Below are positions 42,339 through 52,000 of a stretch of 64,000 nt of DNA, in pieces. The notes below the pieces were generated by a model. The model was not told the origin of the DNA and ran no database searches. It saw only the letters and a list, made by a program, of their open reading frames with translations. Each line of letters opens with the position of its first letter. Positions within the stretch are counted from its first letter, which is position 1. This DNA comes from DASRBN01 sp035294305 (GTDB taxonomy: Bacteria; Chloroflexota; Ktedonobacteria; Ktedonobacterales; Ktedonobacteraceae). The stretch is taken from assembly GCA_035294305.1 (NCBI GenBank), contig DATGLD010000049.1:124001-188000 (forward strand). Direction: 5' to 3'. The translations under genes and the position numbers were made by a program.

Positions 42339-42704
42339 CTAATAGCGCCGGTAGTACCGCCTGCGCCCGCGCCAGCCAGGATAGGTGAGCAAATGCCAGA
42401 TCGCTACCAGGATGATCGCCCCGATCAGCGCCCGGATAAGCGGTACGTTATCGACGTTAATATCATTAAAACCGCTAATGATGATTACCTGCGTCATCAA
42501 CCAGACGCCAATCAATCCGGCGATGATCGCTCCGACGATGCCGAATGGCAGCCGCCATCCGACGATGAACTCCGCAACCAGCCCAACAATGGCCGCAATC
42601 ACGAGATAGACGATAAAAGCGCTGCTGATAGTCCAGGCATTATTGCCAATCTGGATCGTAATGCCGGAAGCAAAGATGGTATGAAATGCGAACAGGTGTA
42701 GCAT
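42339..42704 (-). CDS. YeaQ/GlsB-type (transglycosylase-associated) membrane protein
   Basis: A small integral membrane protein of 121 residues. Helices lie at about 25-47 (ISSAFIVYLVIAAIVGLVAEFIVG), 50-72 (PFGIVGAIIAGLIGVWLMTQVI) and 88-108 (IRALIGAIILVAIWHLLTYP). The conserved G-x-x-A-G/G-x-x-G pattern and the WRLPFGIVGAIIAGLIGVWL block put it in the family formerly called transglycosylase-associated protein, often general-stress induced. The C-terminus is very basic (RGRRRYYRRY). It faces the chemoreceptor gene tail-to-tail. Confidence 0.8.
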   Translation of the reverse strand: MLHLFAFHTIFASGITIQIGNNAWTISSAFIVYLVIAAIVGLVAEFIVGWRLPFGIVGAIIAGLIGVWLMTQVIIISGFNDINVDNVPLIRALIGAIILVAIWHLLTYPGWRGRRRYYRRY

Positions 42705-42960
42705 GCAAGCATGTCTCCTAAATCAGGTAGGACGATAATAGCAGTGTTTAACTACAAAATAGAACGAAAGCTCAATGCGAGTTGTAACAAAAGAATCTCA
42801 AGCAGCACAGAATATGTTAACACGGTCTGGTACTTTCCTGCTATCTTTTGTGGCCTTTCTGTGAAAAGTACTGCATAGATCAGTTAGTATAAAGTACATC
42901 AATTGGCACAAGATGATGTAGTGTGACACAGTACGATACTCAAAAGGAGGAACGGTTTGC

Positions 42961-43719
42961 ATGCGAATTCGTGAGAGCATGAAAGCATTCTCGCACAACG
43001 TTCGTCACTTACGTTTGCAGGGTCTTCCCCTGGCGGCCAGGCATCTGCTCATTCTGGCCATGCTTGTGGTAACGCTGGCGGGGGGTGCTATCGGCGGTCA
43101 CTTACTGGGCGTTTTCGCGCAGGGTTCATGCGCGAGCGGTGACCAGGGGTATTCTGTGCGATGGGGTGATACGCTGAGCGGGATTGCGCTACGCTATCAC
43201 ACGACGTGGCAGAAACTTGCTTCGTACAATCACCTGGCCAATCCCAATCTTATTTACCCGTATCAAACAATCTGTATTCCTGGTAACGGTTCTGGTGGGT
43301 CCGGCTACGGTTCTGGTTCAGGCGGTTTTCTTCCAAAGTCCCAGTATGTGGCGATAGCCAGGCAGGACGCTTCCAACGCCGGTATTTCGCCCAATCTTTT
43401 TGTGCGCCAGATCAACCAGGAAAGCGGCTTCAATCCCTGGGCTGTCTCGCCCGCCGGAGCTATCGGCATCGCACAATTTATGCCTGCAACCGCGGCCAGT
43501 ATGGGCATCAATCCGCATGACCCGATTCAATCGCTACGTGCCGCGGCCCGGCTGATGGCAAGCTACGCCTATCAGTACGGGAATTATGCCAAGGCTTTGG
43601 GGGCCTATAACGCCGGCCCTGGCACGGTCAACTGGGCGGTAAGTGTGGGTGGGGCGAACTGGTTTAACTACTTGCCCTATGAGACGCGCAACTATATCGA
43701 CGTGATCATGGGCTGGTAA
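42961..43719 (+). CDS. Secreted LysM - lytic transglycosylase (SLT) protein
   Basis: A 252-residue peptidoglycan enzyme. A signal/membrane segment lies at about 25-52. A LysM domain at about 64-107 (YSVRWGDTLSGIALRYHTTW, PYQTICIP) binds glycan strands. A Gly/Ser linker (107-122) leads to an SLT/GEWL domain. The catalytic Glu is E154 in NQESGFNPWAVSPAGA, with GIAQFMPATA and YNAGPGTV as family blocks. It cleaves muramic-GlcNAc bonds with 1,6-anhydro product. ATG follows AAAGGAGG at the right distance. Presence of this and an S53 protease matches a monoderm wall, but does not prove it. Confidence 0.93.
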   Translation: MRIRESMKAFSHNVRHLRLQGLPLAARHLLILAMLVVTLAGGAIGGHLLGVFAQGSCASGDQGYSVRWGDTLSGIALRYHTTWQKLASYNHLANPNLIYPYQTICIPGNGSGGSGYGSGSGGFLPKSQYVAIARQDASNAGISPNLFVRQINQESGFNPWAVSPAGAIGIAQFMPATAASMGINPHDPIQSLRAAARLMASYAYQYGNYAKALGAYNAGPGTVNWAVSVGGANWFNYLPYETRNYIDVIMGW

Positions 43720-43825
43720 CCTCACCTGTCCGGCACATCCCCTTCCAAAAACCCTATATGATACAATGCCAAAGATAACGTATCAAAAGAAAGCGAGGCG
43801 AAAAACCATCGTTTCGGGAGGGGAT

Positions 43826-45961
43826 ATGTCGGATAATACCAACTCACAAGCACAATACAAGCATACTAACCGGCTCATCGACGAGACGAGTCCATATCTG
43901 CTTCAGCACGCCCATAATCCTGTCAACTGGTATCCCTGGGGCGAGGAAGCCCTGCAGAAAGCCAGAATTGAGGATAAACCCATTCTACTCAGCGTCGGCT
44001 ACTCTGCCTGCCATTGGTGCCATGTCATGGAGCGCGAGTCGTTCGAAAACGAGGACATCGCGGCGCTGATGAACGCGCATTTTGTCTCTGTAAAGGTAGA
44101 CCGCGAAGAGCGCCCGGATATTGACAACATCTATATGCAGGCGGTCCAGGCTTTCAACAATGGCCAGGGCGGATGGCCCATGACGGTCTTTCTCACGCCC
44201 GACGGGCGCCCGTACTTTGGCGGCACTTACTTTCCGCCGCGCGACCGGCGCTACGGCCAGCAGGTGATGCCGGGATTTGTTACGGTACTGCGCAGTATGG
44301 CCGATGCCTATGAGAATCGCCGCCAGGATGTCGAGGAGCAGGCTAACCAGGTAGCAGATTACCTGAAGCAGCGCAGTAGCGCTCCCCTGCGCAATGCAGG
44401 CTCCCCTGCGCCTGGCGCGATGCCGCTCGCGATGCTGGAACGGGCCAGTAGCGAACTGGCTGCGGATTTTGATGCGGTGAATGGTGGTTTTGGCAGTGCG
44501 CCCAAGTTTCCTAATACGATGTCCCTGGAATTCCTGTTGCGCGTGTACCTGCACCGGCAGCGCGGCGAGTTAGAATCGCGGACTTCCAGGTCTGAACGGG
44601 ACATCATCGACACATCTTTGCAACACATGGCCAATGGCGGCATCTATGATCACCTGGGCGGCGGCTTTCATCGTTACTCCGTCGATGCCGAATGGCTCGT
44701 GCCGCACTTCGAGAAGATGCTCTACGATAACGCCCTGCTCAGCCGCATCTACCTGCATACCTACCTGGTCACCAGCGATCCTTCCTATAGTCGCGTAGTC
44801 GAGGAAACGTTGAACTACGTGATCCGCGAGATGACCTCGCCGGAAGGCGGATTTTATTCGACGCAGGATGCCGATAGCGAGGGGGAAGAGGGCAAATTCT
44901 ACACCTGGACGGTCGAGGAGCTTCGGACTCACCTCTTGCCGGAAGATGCGCCGCTGTTCATGGCCTATTATGATGTTACGACGGACGGCAATTTTGAGGG
45001 CAAGAACATTTTGCATGTCGCGCAATCGCCAGAAAGAGTGGCGGAAGACGCCAAAGTGAGCCTGGAACGCTTGCGCGATTCCTTGCAACGCAGCCGCGAG
45101 ATGCTCTTTCGAGTACGCGAACAGCGTGTGAAACCGGGGCGTGATGAGAAGATACTGACCGCCTGGAATGGCTTAATGCTGCGCAGCTTCGCGGAAGCGG
45201 CCCGTTACCTGGATCGACCCGATTACCTGCAGGTCGCTGAGAAAAACGCCGCGTTTTTATTGCGCGAGCTCTATCGTGATGGTCGCCTGCTGCGGACATA
45301 TAAAGATGGCCAGGCCCGCATTAAGGGCTACCTGGAAGATTACGCGTTCCTGGCGGATGGCCTGGTGGCGCTCTATGAGGTTACATTCAATCCGCGCTGG
45401 TTCGCGGAAGCTCGTCGTCTGATGGATGAGGCTATAACGCTCTTTGCCGATGAGCAGAATGGAGGCTTCTTCGATACCGGCAGCGATGCTGAGGAGTTGG
45501 TGAGCCGCCCCAAAGACATTATGGACAATGCCACTCCCTCGGGTAACAGCGTAGCCGCCGGTGTATTGTTGCGCCTGGCGGCTTTCACCGGTGAGGAATC
45601 GTATCGCCGGCGAGCCGGTGATTACCTGCAGCCCATCGCCGACGTAATGGTGCGGTATCCATCAGCATTTGGGCACGCGTTGTGCGCGCTCGACTTCGCG
45701 ATCTCGCCCGTCAAGGAATTTGCCGTTATCGGCGAGCCGCGAGAAGCCGGTACGCGCAATTTGCTGGACGCCATCAACAACCGCTATTTGCCGGATAGCG
45801 TGCTGGCCTGTGCCAGGCCTGCCGATGTCGAGGCGATACAAACTATTCCTTTACTGGCGCATCGTCCCTTGAAGGATGGCAGAGCCACCGCATATGTTTG
45901 CCAGAATTTCGCATGCCAGGCGCCCGTAAATACGCCAGAAGAACTAGAAATATTGTTGTAG
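43826..45961 (+). CDS. Thioredoxin-domain protein of the YyaL (DUF255) family
   Basis: A 711-residue protein of the conserved YyaL/spermatogenesis-associated 20 family. Residues 10-170 form a thioredoxin-like domain with HAHNPVNWYPWGEEAL and the active-site-like ACHWCHVMERESF, C62 and C65; the rest is an alpha/alpha barrel like N-acylglucosamine epimerases (SKFPNTMSLEF-type region, IYDHLGGGFHRYSVD, HFEKMLYDNALL). Molecular function is not established in any organism I know. The ATG at 43826 has GGGAGGGG; a longer frame starts at 43766. Its stop TAG (45959-45961) lies inside a family B palindrome. Confidence 0.9.
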   Translation: MSDNTNSQAQYKHTNRLIDETSPYLLQHAHNPVNWYPWGEEALQKARIEDKPILLSVGYSACHWCHVMERESFENEDIAALMNAHFVSVKVDREERPDIDNIYMQAVQAFNNGQGGWPMTVFLTPDGRPYFGGTYFPPRDRRYGQQVMPGFVTVLRSMADAYENRRQDVEEQANQVADYLKQRSSAPLRNAGSPAPGAMPLAMLERASSELAADFDAVNGGFGSAPKFPNTMSLEFLLRVYLHRQRGELESRTSRSERDIIDTSLQHMANGGIYDHLGGGFHRYSVDAEWLVPHFEKMLYDNALLSRIYLHTYLVTSDPSYSRVVEETLNYVIREMTSPEGGFYSTQDADSEGEEGKFYTWTVEELRTHLLPEDAPLFMAYYDVTTDGNFEGKNILHVAQSPERVAEDAKVSLERLRDSLQRSREMLFRVREQRVKPGRDEKILTAWNGLMLRSFAEAARYLDRPDYLQVAEKNAAFLLRELYRDGRLLRTYKDGQARIKGYLEDYAFLADGLVALYEVTFNPRWFAEARRLMDEAITLFADEQNGGFFDTGSDAEELVSRPKDIMDNATPSGNSVAAGVLLRLAAFTGEESYRRRAGDYLQPIADVMVRYPSAFGHALCALDFAISPVKEFAVIGEPREAGTRNLLDAINNRYLPDSVLACARPADVEAIQTIPLLAHRPLKDGRATAYVCQNFACQAPVNTPEELEILL

Positions 45962-45980
45962 GGACAGGGCCTGTCCCTAC
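45958..45980. repeat. Family B palindrome at the YyaL stop codon
   Basis: GTAGGGACAGG, one G, CCTGTCCCTAC: a perfect 11-bp palindrome and the cleanest copy in the window. It begins one base before the TAG that ends the YyaL-family gene, so the stop codon is part of the element. Confidence 0.9.
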
Positions 45981-46020
45981 AGCATGTTGAGCTCTTCATT
46001 ACCTCTTCCGTTCGCCGGAA

Positions 46021-46749
46021 TCAATCGTTCACGTAGCGCATCTCGCCTTTCACATCGTGGCGGCAGAGCTTGCCGTCGCGCGCCAGTTGCTCTAAGGCAA
46101 GAATGGCGGCCGCGGTCTCTTTGCGCCCAGGAGCGGTTTTATGCGGAGGAGCAAATTTTTCCGCAACTTCCACCGGGGTGAATACCATCAGGCCGCCGGT
46201 GTGTTCTTGCAGGTAGCGTGTAATGGCTTCTTCATACCATGTCACCAGGTCAGAGGGTTGTTTAAGACGAGGGTAAGTGACGATCATGACGGGGCAAGGT
46301 GCGAGTTGCAACACTTTGCGCGAGATGCTGCCCGCGAACGCGCGGCGCAATCGCTGCTTAAGCGCGTTGCCCCGGCTGCCAACAACAATCAGGTCCGCGA
46401 ACACGTCCTTTGCCGCCTTGACGATGCCCTCAGCCGGAAGACCTACGCGCATGAGCGTTTCGATGGAGTCAGCGTCGATACCGCGGTTCTGCAATTCCAG
46501 GCTGGCTTTTCGCAGCACATGCTCCGCCTGTGCGCGCTGCTCAGTGGTGACGGTTGTTGTTTGTAACTGCCCGGCATACACTCCAAGTGAGGGAGATGCG
46601 ATGTAGGGAGCGGGGACGACATGCACGAGCACAAGTTTAACACGAGGAGAGGTCTGCTCGATCAATTCACTGACCGTACGCACTGCGTACAGTGTGGCAG
46701 GGGATAGAGGAGCATCGACGCCCAGCAAAATGCGCTTACTCATAACCAT
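46021..46749 (-). CDS. Universal stress protein with C-terminal extension
   Basis: A UspA-fold protein of 242 residues. The UspA part spans residues 1-150: RILLGVDAPLSPATLYAV, VKLVLVHVVPAP, then the nucleotide-binding VVGSRGNALKQRLRRAFAGSIS and VLQLAPCPVMIV. The extra 90 residues (YPRLKQPSDLVTWYEEAITRYLQ, KETAAAILALEQLARDGKL) look like a small helical, perhaps winged-helix, domain, and are not part of classic UspA. ATG at 46749 or 46743 may start it. It is convergent with the YyaL gene. A stress-signal adaptor role is guessed from the fusion. Confidence 0.85.
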   Translation of the reverse strand: MVMSKRILLGVDAPLSPATLYAVRTVSELIEQTSPRVKLVLVHVVPAPYIASPSLGVYAGQLQTTTVTTEQRAQAEHVLRKASLELQNRGIDADSIETLMRVGLPAEGIVKAAKDVFADLIVVGSRGNALKQRLRRAFAGSISRKVLQLAPCPVMIVTYPRLKQPSDLVTWYEEAITRYLQEHTGGLMVFTPVEVAEKFAPPHKTAPGRKETAAAILALEQLARDGKLCRHDVKGEMRYVND

Positions 46750-47258
46750 TCGTTCCCATTTAGTGCGTTCAACAAGTTAATCCATGCTGCTCGGTTACAC
46801 GCTATGTACGATTCTGGGAAACGAGACCAATTTGTACATATAAAGTATACATGTTTTTAGGCAAGTAAGCAAGGATAAAATAAAGTCTCGGGAATCTCAC
46901 TAGAAATGTGTCGGATGTCATATTCATTGCGCCTCTTCATCAGGTAAGCTACTGGTAAGACTTGAACAAAATACTTTGGGAATCCCGGGGAAAACCCCTG
47001 ATGAATGTTTCCCACCGCATAGGGAATCCCGTAGGAACAGGTCTGGTGCCTGCCCTGGTACCCTGGCGAGGACAGGCGCCAGGCACGTCTCTACACAACA
47101 GTTAACGTCGTTATTTGAGATTTGTGAGTTGAGTGCGTTTAACATACGTAATACCCCGTTTGCGTCCGTTCGATGGGGTGACACAGTTTGCCTGTTGTTC
47201 ATGTCCCTTAAGAGAGGAAGTGACGCCAGGCGAACCCTCGGAAGGTAGGTCGACAGCT
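46750..47258. other. Long intergenic region with a family B-like repeat
   Basis: 510 bp upstream of the sigma-like gene. At 47031-47094 lies GTAGGAACAGG..CGTCTCTAC with an inner GGTGCCTGCC..GGCGCCAGGCA pairing, a diverged family B palindrome. A direct repeat GGGAATCCCG occurs at about 46978 and 47023. Upstream is AT-rich. No other feature found. Confidence 0.45.
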
Positions 47259-47963
47259 ATGGGTGTAGAAATGGAAGACTTATCCGATCAAATGAGCCTG
47301 GCAGTGCTCGCAAAGCGCTGTATGAGCGAGATCGAGAACTACCGGCGTAAAGAGCCATATGATGACCGGTATTGCCTGGCAATTTTCCACCGTGCCCTCT
47401 TACAGCATGATAATGAAGCCTGGAATATCCTGGTTGAGCGCTTTGGACCGTTGGTGAAAAGCTGGGTGCGCAGCCACCCCAGGCGAGATATTGCTAGTCG
47501 TCATGATAGCGAGGAGAACTACGTTGCCAAGGCTTTTGATCGTTTCTGGCAGGCGGCAGCATATAATCAAGAATTGAGATTTGCCAGCCTTGCCGCCGCC
47601 CTGAGCTACCTGAAGGCATGCCTCACCGGTGCTATGCTTGATACGCTCCGTGGTTACGCGCGGCCAGAACTTTCTCTGAATGATCCCGATCATCCTCTTT
47701 TAGAGGAGCCTGCCATCGAGGATGAGACCGATGATGGGAGCGAGTTATGGAGTGTCATCAAGGGCTTGCTCCCTGGCGAGCGAGAACAGCGCCTGGCCTA
47801 TTTGCTTTTTCATTGCGGATTGAAGGCCAGGGAGGTTGTACAATTTTGCGGTCAGGAGTTCAGCGATGTCAACGAGGTCTACCGCCTGCGGCGCAACATC
47901 ATCGAAAAACTGATTCGCAATCGAGAACAGATTCGCTGGCGACTTGGCCCCGACGAACCGTGA
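47259..47963 (+). CDS. Sigma-factor-like protein of the CHAT cassette
   Basis: A 234-residue protein that looks like a diverged sigma-70 family (ECF-like) factor. The central region RFGPLVKSWVRSHPRR and NYVAKAFDRFWQAA resembles region 2. A region-4-like C-terminus has LLPGEREQRLAYLLFHCGLKAREVVQFCGQEF and VYRLRRNIIEKLI, a helix-turn-helix with a basic tail. The start at 47259 (MGVEMEDL) is chosen because the longer frame from 47133 has odd, Cys-rich residues. It is the first of four plus-strand genes: zinc finger, TPR-CHAT, subtilase follow. Repeat A begins 3 bp after the stop. ECF-like factors beside TPR-CHAT proteases recall Craspase-type type III-E CRISPR loci, but no cas genes are here. 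Confidence 0.65.
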   Translation: MGVEMEDLSDQMSLAVLAKRCMSEIENYRRKEPYDDRYCLAIFHRALLQHDNEAWNILVERFGPLVKSWVRSHPRRDIASRHDSEENYVAKAFDRFWQAAAYNQELRFASLAAALSYLKACLTGAMLDTLRGYARPELSLNDPDHPLLEEPAIEDETDDGSELWSVIKGLLPGEREQRLAYLLFHCGLKAREVVQFCGQEFSDVNEVYRLRRNIIEKLIRNREQIRWRLGPDEP

Positions 47964-47966
47964 ACG

Positions 47967-47996
47967 TAGTAAGGGCGTACCCTTGTGGCCGCCCTC
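47967..47996 (-). repeat. Family A repeat after the sigma-like gene
   Basis: TAGTAAGGGCGTACCCTTG then TGGCCGCCCTC, minus orientation. It starts 3 bp after the stop of the sigma-like gene. Confidence 0.75.
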
Positions 47997-48176
47997 GGGC
48001 CAGGAGTTTGTGGTCGCCCAGGAAGGAATCCATGCAACATGCGCCGGCTAGAAAACGTAGAAATGATGATGCGCAAAAAAAGGTTTTTCGGGCGTCTATA
48101 TAGCAAGATTCCCATGAGGGAAGCGTATAGTCGGTGAATTGCCCGGCACTATGTTGCCAGTGATGAGGAATGACGA

Positions 48177-48974
48177 ATGATGGATTGTAAAGAATCGACA
48201 GCTCCCAGTGACGAGGAGCTTTTACGCTTTGCTCTCGACGGCGAAGCGTTGTCTGAAGATGCGCAAAATCATCTTGAGCAGTGTGAAATCTGCAAGCAGA
48301 GACTTGCTAGCTACCAGCAGGCCAATACATTCCTAATTTCGCACCTCTATCGCAGCGAGTGTCCTTCAGCGGAAGAATTGAGCATGTACTGCGCGCAATA
48401 TGATTTCCTGCCTGATGAAAGGCGCATCAGGATAGCAAATCATATCCTGGATTGCCCGTTATGCGCCATGGAGGCCGAGGAAGCACGGCAATATTTGCGC
48501 GTCCATGACATTCCGTCGTCGCTTCCCGCGTTTGCACCTCGTTCCCTTGTGCGTCGCATTTTCGCCACTCAGGTACAAAGGTCCCAGGCGCAGTTTGTTG
48601 TGCGTGGTAAAGCGCCGGAAAGTTCCTGGCCGCGCCAGTACAAAGCGGAATCCATCGATCTCTCTCTGCATCTTTCGCTGGCAAGCAATGGCGAATATAT
48701 GCTGCTCGGTATCCTCACCGGCATCGATCCCCCGGAAAATGCTGCGACGCTTGAGGGTATAGCGGCGGAACTCTACATCGCTCCCGGCCCGCTGGCCGGC
48801 AGCAGCGCGAACAGAAACGGAAGCAAGGCTAAAGGAGCCGTGCTACTTTTACGTACAAGTGTAGATGACCTTGGTAATATCGTCTTTAAGCCTGTACCCG
48901 CCGGTGAATACTTCATGATCGTCTATCTCCCTGGCCGTGAACTGGTTGTTGAGGGATTGACCATCGAACCGTAG
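48177..48974 (+). CDS. Soluble double zinc-finger (anti-sigma-like) protein
   Basis: A 265-residue protein with two H-x3-C-x2-C zinc-finger motifs of the anti-sigma (zf-HC2) kind: H32, C36, C39 and H89, C93, C96. Such fingers clamp sigma factors. Classical members then have a membrane segment; none is seen here. Instead residues 110-265 form a beta-rich domain (LVRRIFATQVQRSQAQFVVRG, SIDLSLHLSLASNGEYMLLG) that I do not recognise. It follows the sigma-like gene by 213 bp and precedes the TPR-CHAT gene by 104 bp. A cytosolic anti-sigma factor that could be cut or displaced by the protease is a reasonable hypothesis. The last three bases (TAG) are part of a family C palindrome. Confidence 0.7.
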   Translation: MMDCKESTAPSDEELLRFALDGEALSEDAQNHLEQCEICKQRLASYQQANTFLISHLYRSECPSAEELSMYCAQYDFLPDERRIRIANHILDCPLCAMEAEEARQYLRVHDIPSSLPAFAPRSLVRRIFATQVQRSQAQFVVRGKAPESSWPRQYKAESIDLSLHLSLASNGEYMLLGILTGIDPPENAATLEGIAAELYIAPGPLAGSSANRNGSKAKGAVLLLRTSVDDLGNIVFKPVPAGEYFMIVYLPGRELVVEGLTIEP

Positions 48975-48994
48975 GGGCCGAGTGATCGGCCTAC
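48971..48994. repeat. Family C palindrome at the zinc-finger gene stop
   Basis: GTAGGGGCCGA, GTGA, TCGGCCTAC: an inverted repeat whose first arm contains the TAG stop (48972-48974) of the zinc-finger gene. Confidence 0.75.
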
Positions 48995-49078
48995 TTAAGA
49001 GATAGCTTAATTGTTGAAGCTGATTGCTGGGCTCAGACGGCGTATTCCGGCACCTGGCGGACGGGAAAAACTCGGACT

Positions 49079-52000
49079 ATGGATAACGAGCTATTTTTGC
49101 GACATCTCTGCGATTTGAGCCTGGAAGACGGGCGTATATACCTGCAAGAACATAGCGCGGAATGGTCCGATCATGCAGGCATTGGTAATCTCATCAAAGA
49201 TGAAGCCCTCAGACAACAAAACATCAGTCCCATTATCTCGCTCAAACTAGGAGAATTGTTGATCTTTTTTGGCGAATACGTCCGGCATGCTCCATCGCGT
49301 GCCCTTGGTTTGATTGCCAAAGGCGATGCTTTTCGCTGTATGGGCCAGCATCAACTCGCCCTGCAATATCTGGATGAGGCCGCGCAGGAATTTCAGCGCC
49401 TGGGTGACGAAATCGGCTGGGCGCGCACGCGCATCGGATGGATTTTTTCTGCTGCCTGGCTTGGTCGAACGGAGGAAGCCTTAAAGGAGGCTACGCGAGC
49501 GCGCGAAGTATTCCTGCGCCATGGTGAATACGCGCGTGCCTGCACGGTCGATAACAATGTCGCGGTTATCTACACCCGCCTGGCTCGCTATCAAGATGCG
49601 CTGGCAATTTATGAGCGATTGCGTGCCACATACCCTGCTATAACTGGCGTGAGTGAAAGTTATATTCGACGCTCCATCGCCATGGCCGAAAGTAATCAAG
49701 CCTCAAATCTCTTTTTGCTCGGCGATTTTAAGGCGGCCAGGCAACTTATGCAGCAGGCCCTGGAAAACTTTATCGCCCTGGGAGAACCCCGATTCTTCAT
49801 CTATACAGAAATGAACCTGGCCGAGTATGACTATGCCCAGGGGTATTATGGGTCCGCATTACGGCGCTATTACGCGGCGCGTGATAGCGCCATACAAAAC
49901 GATCTAGATGATTCCGTCTTACTGGCCGAGCTGAAAGTATTTATGGCCGAGTGCCTGGTGAAACTGAATAGAGCCGCGGAAGCAAGCCAGCTAGTGAGCG
50001 AGTCGATAACAACCTATCGGGCATCGGGCATGTCGTTGGATACTGCCGAAGCGCTCTGTACATATGCAACAGCCTTGAAAGCCTCGCATAGATTATCTGA
50101 GGCCTTTATCGCCCTCGATGAAGCCTCGCGGCTCTATGCTCGTGGCAAATTCGAGAGTTACGCATACCGCACCAGGCTCCAGCAGGCCGAGCTATTACTC
50201 GAAATGGGGTCATTTATCGAAGCCTATAACTCCGCACAAACACTCAAGCGGCGCTTTGATACTCAGCGTTTAGTGCCGCGCTCCGTTCAGGCCGCCCTGG
50301 TAATGGTCAATGCGCTTCTGGGCATTCTGCAATCAAAAGAAAGATTTCCGGAAAATATCGGTCTGAGGACAACCACGCAAGAAGATATTCTTCCCACCGC
50401 GGGTCTGTTAGCGAAAGCGACAACATTATGCCGGCAGGCGGCGCTACAGGCACACCGCCACAGTCTACAGGAATCGGTCTATCAAAGTCAATACCTGCTG
50501 GGGCGAATTGCCCTGCTGCAAGGGAATTCTGTTAAGGCTTCCAGGCATTATAGCGCGGCTATATCACAGCTTGAACGCATCTTGAATGACCTCGTCTCCG
50601 ACCTTTCGCCTTCATTTTTGCATACTGCCTGGACAGTCTACGCTGATATGATCGCCCTGTGCTTACAGCAGAGCGAAGCAGAACGTGCTTTCAGCTACCT
50701 GGAACAGGCCCGTTCCGTAGCTCTGCGCCAGTATCTCAATAGGGGATGGGACTTTAGTGAGCCTGATGAGCGCCTCTGTAGGGACAGCGGCTGGTCCCTG
50801 TCCTCCTCGGGGGCCGCGGGACAGGGACCAGCCGCTGTCCCTACAGGGGAACGCAATGTTGGTTCTATACAGGCAGCACACACGAATAATGCCATGCTGC
50901 TGCGTCTCCAGCATGAACTCAAGGATTGGCAGGAAAGTTACCGCGACTATAGCAATATGCTCGAAAATGTCGAGGCGTCCGATTCCCCGGTTATCAAACG
51001 TGAGGACATCGAGCGTGAAATCTGCCGCTGTGAAGCAAAAATTAACGAGCTATTTGAACGCCTATCTCTTCACCAATCGGAGTCGCTACCAGGAGGTAGT
51101 AGGGGTGTACCCTTGAGGTCGCCCCCCGAACGCGCCATGCAGCCACAGAAGGGTGCGCGACACAAGCGACAGCAAGTGAGTGTTAGCCGGTTGCGCCAGT
51201 CTCTGGCGCCAGATCAACTCATGCTGGCATATTTTCTCCATCAAGGAAAGCTGGTCATCTTCGCGCTCACCAAGGGGGGTCTTACTACATTTGAAAATCC
51301 TGGCGGGGTTGAACAGTTGGAACGCCTGATACCGTTATTGCACGCTCATCTGCAGCCGGGTGGTTGGCCCAGCATCGACTCGCCCCCGCAACAGGTCATT
51401 CGCCGGTTGTTGAGAAAACTCTACGATCTTCTGATCGCGCCAGTAGAGGAACGGCTGCCATCACCGGCTGGCTTCCTCACCATCATTCCGTATGGGCCGC
51501 TGCACAAACTGCCATTCCATGCTCTTTACAATGGCTCTCGTTTCCTGATAGAAGACTATCAAATGCACTACCTGCCCGCGAGCAATATGCTGCGACAGTT
51601 AAAAGCACCGGACAACAACGCTACCCGTGACCGTGCCGCCTCGTCTCATAGTGACCCACGTGGCTCTGGTGCTGGCGCAAAGGAGCGCGCAGGGCGGCCA
51701 CTCGTGTTTGGCTACTCGGCAAACGGGCACCTGCGACGTACGCTCGAAGAAGCCGAAACGCTGGCCTCTATGCTGGGAGGCCGTTGCTACCTCGAGCGCG
51801 AAGCAACGATTGCCTGGCTCATTGAGCAGGCACCCGGCAGCCCCATCATTCATCTTGCCACGCATGGTCAGAGCCGGCTCGACGCGCCTAATTTCTCCTT
51901 TGTACTGCTGGCTGATGGCAAGCTTAATGCCATCGACGCCTTTGGCCTGGACCTGCGCGGGTGCGAGCTTGTCACGCTGAGTGGTTGCGAAACCGGGCTG

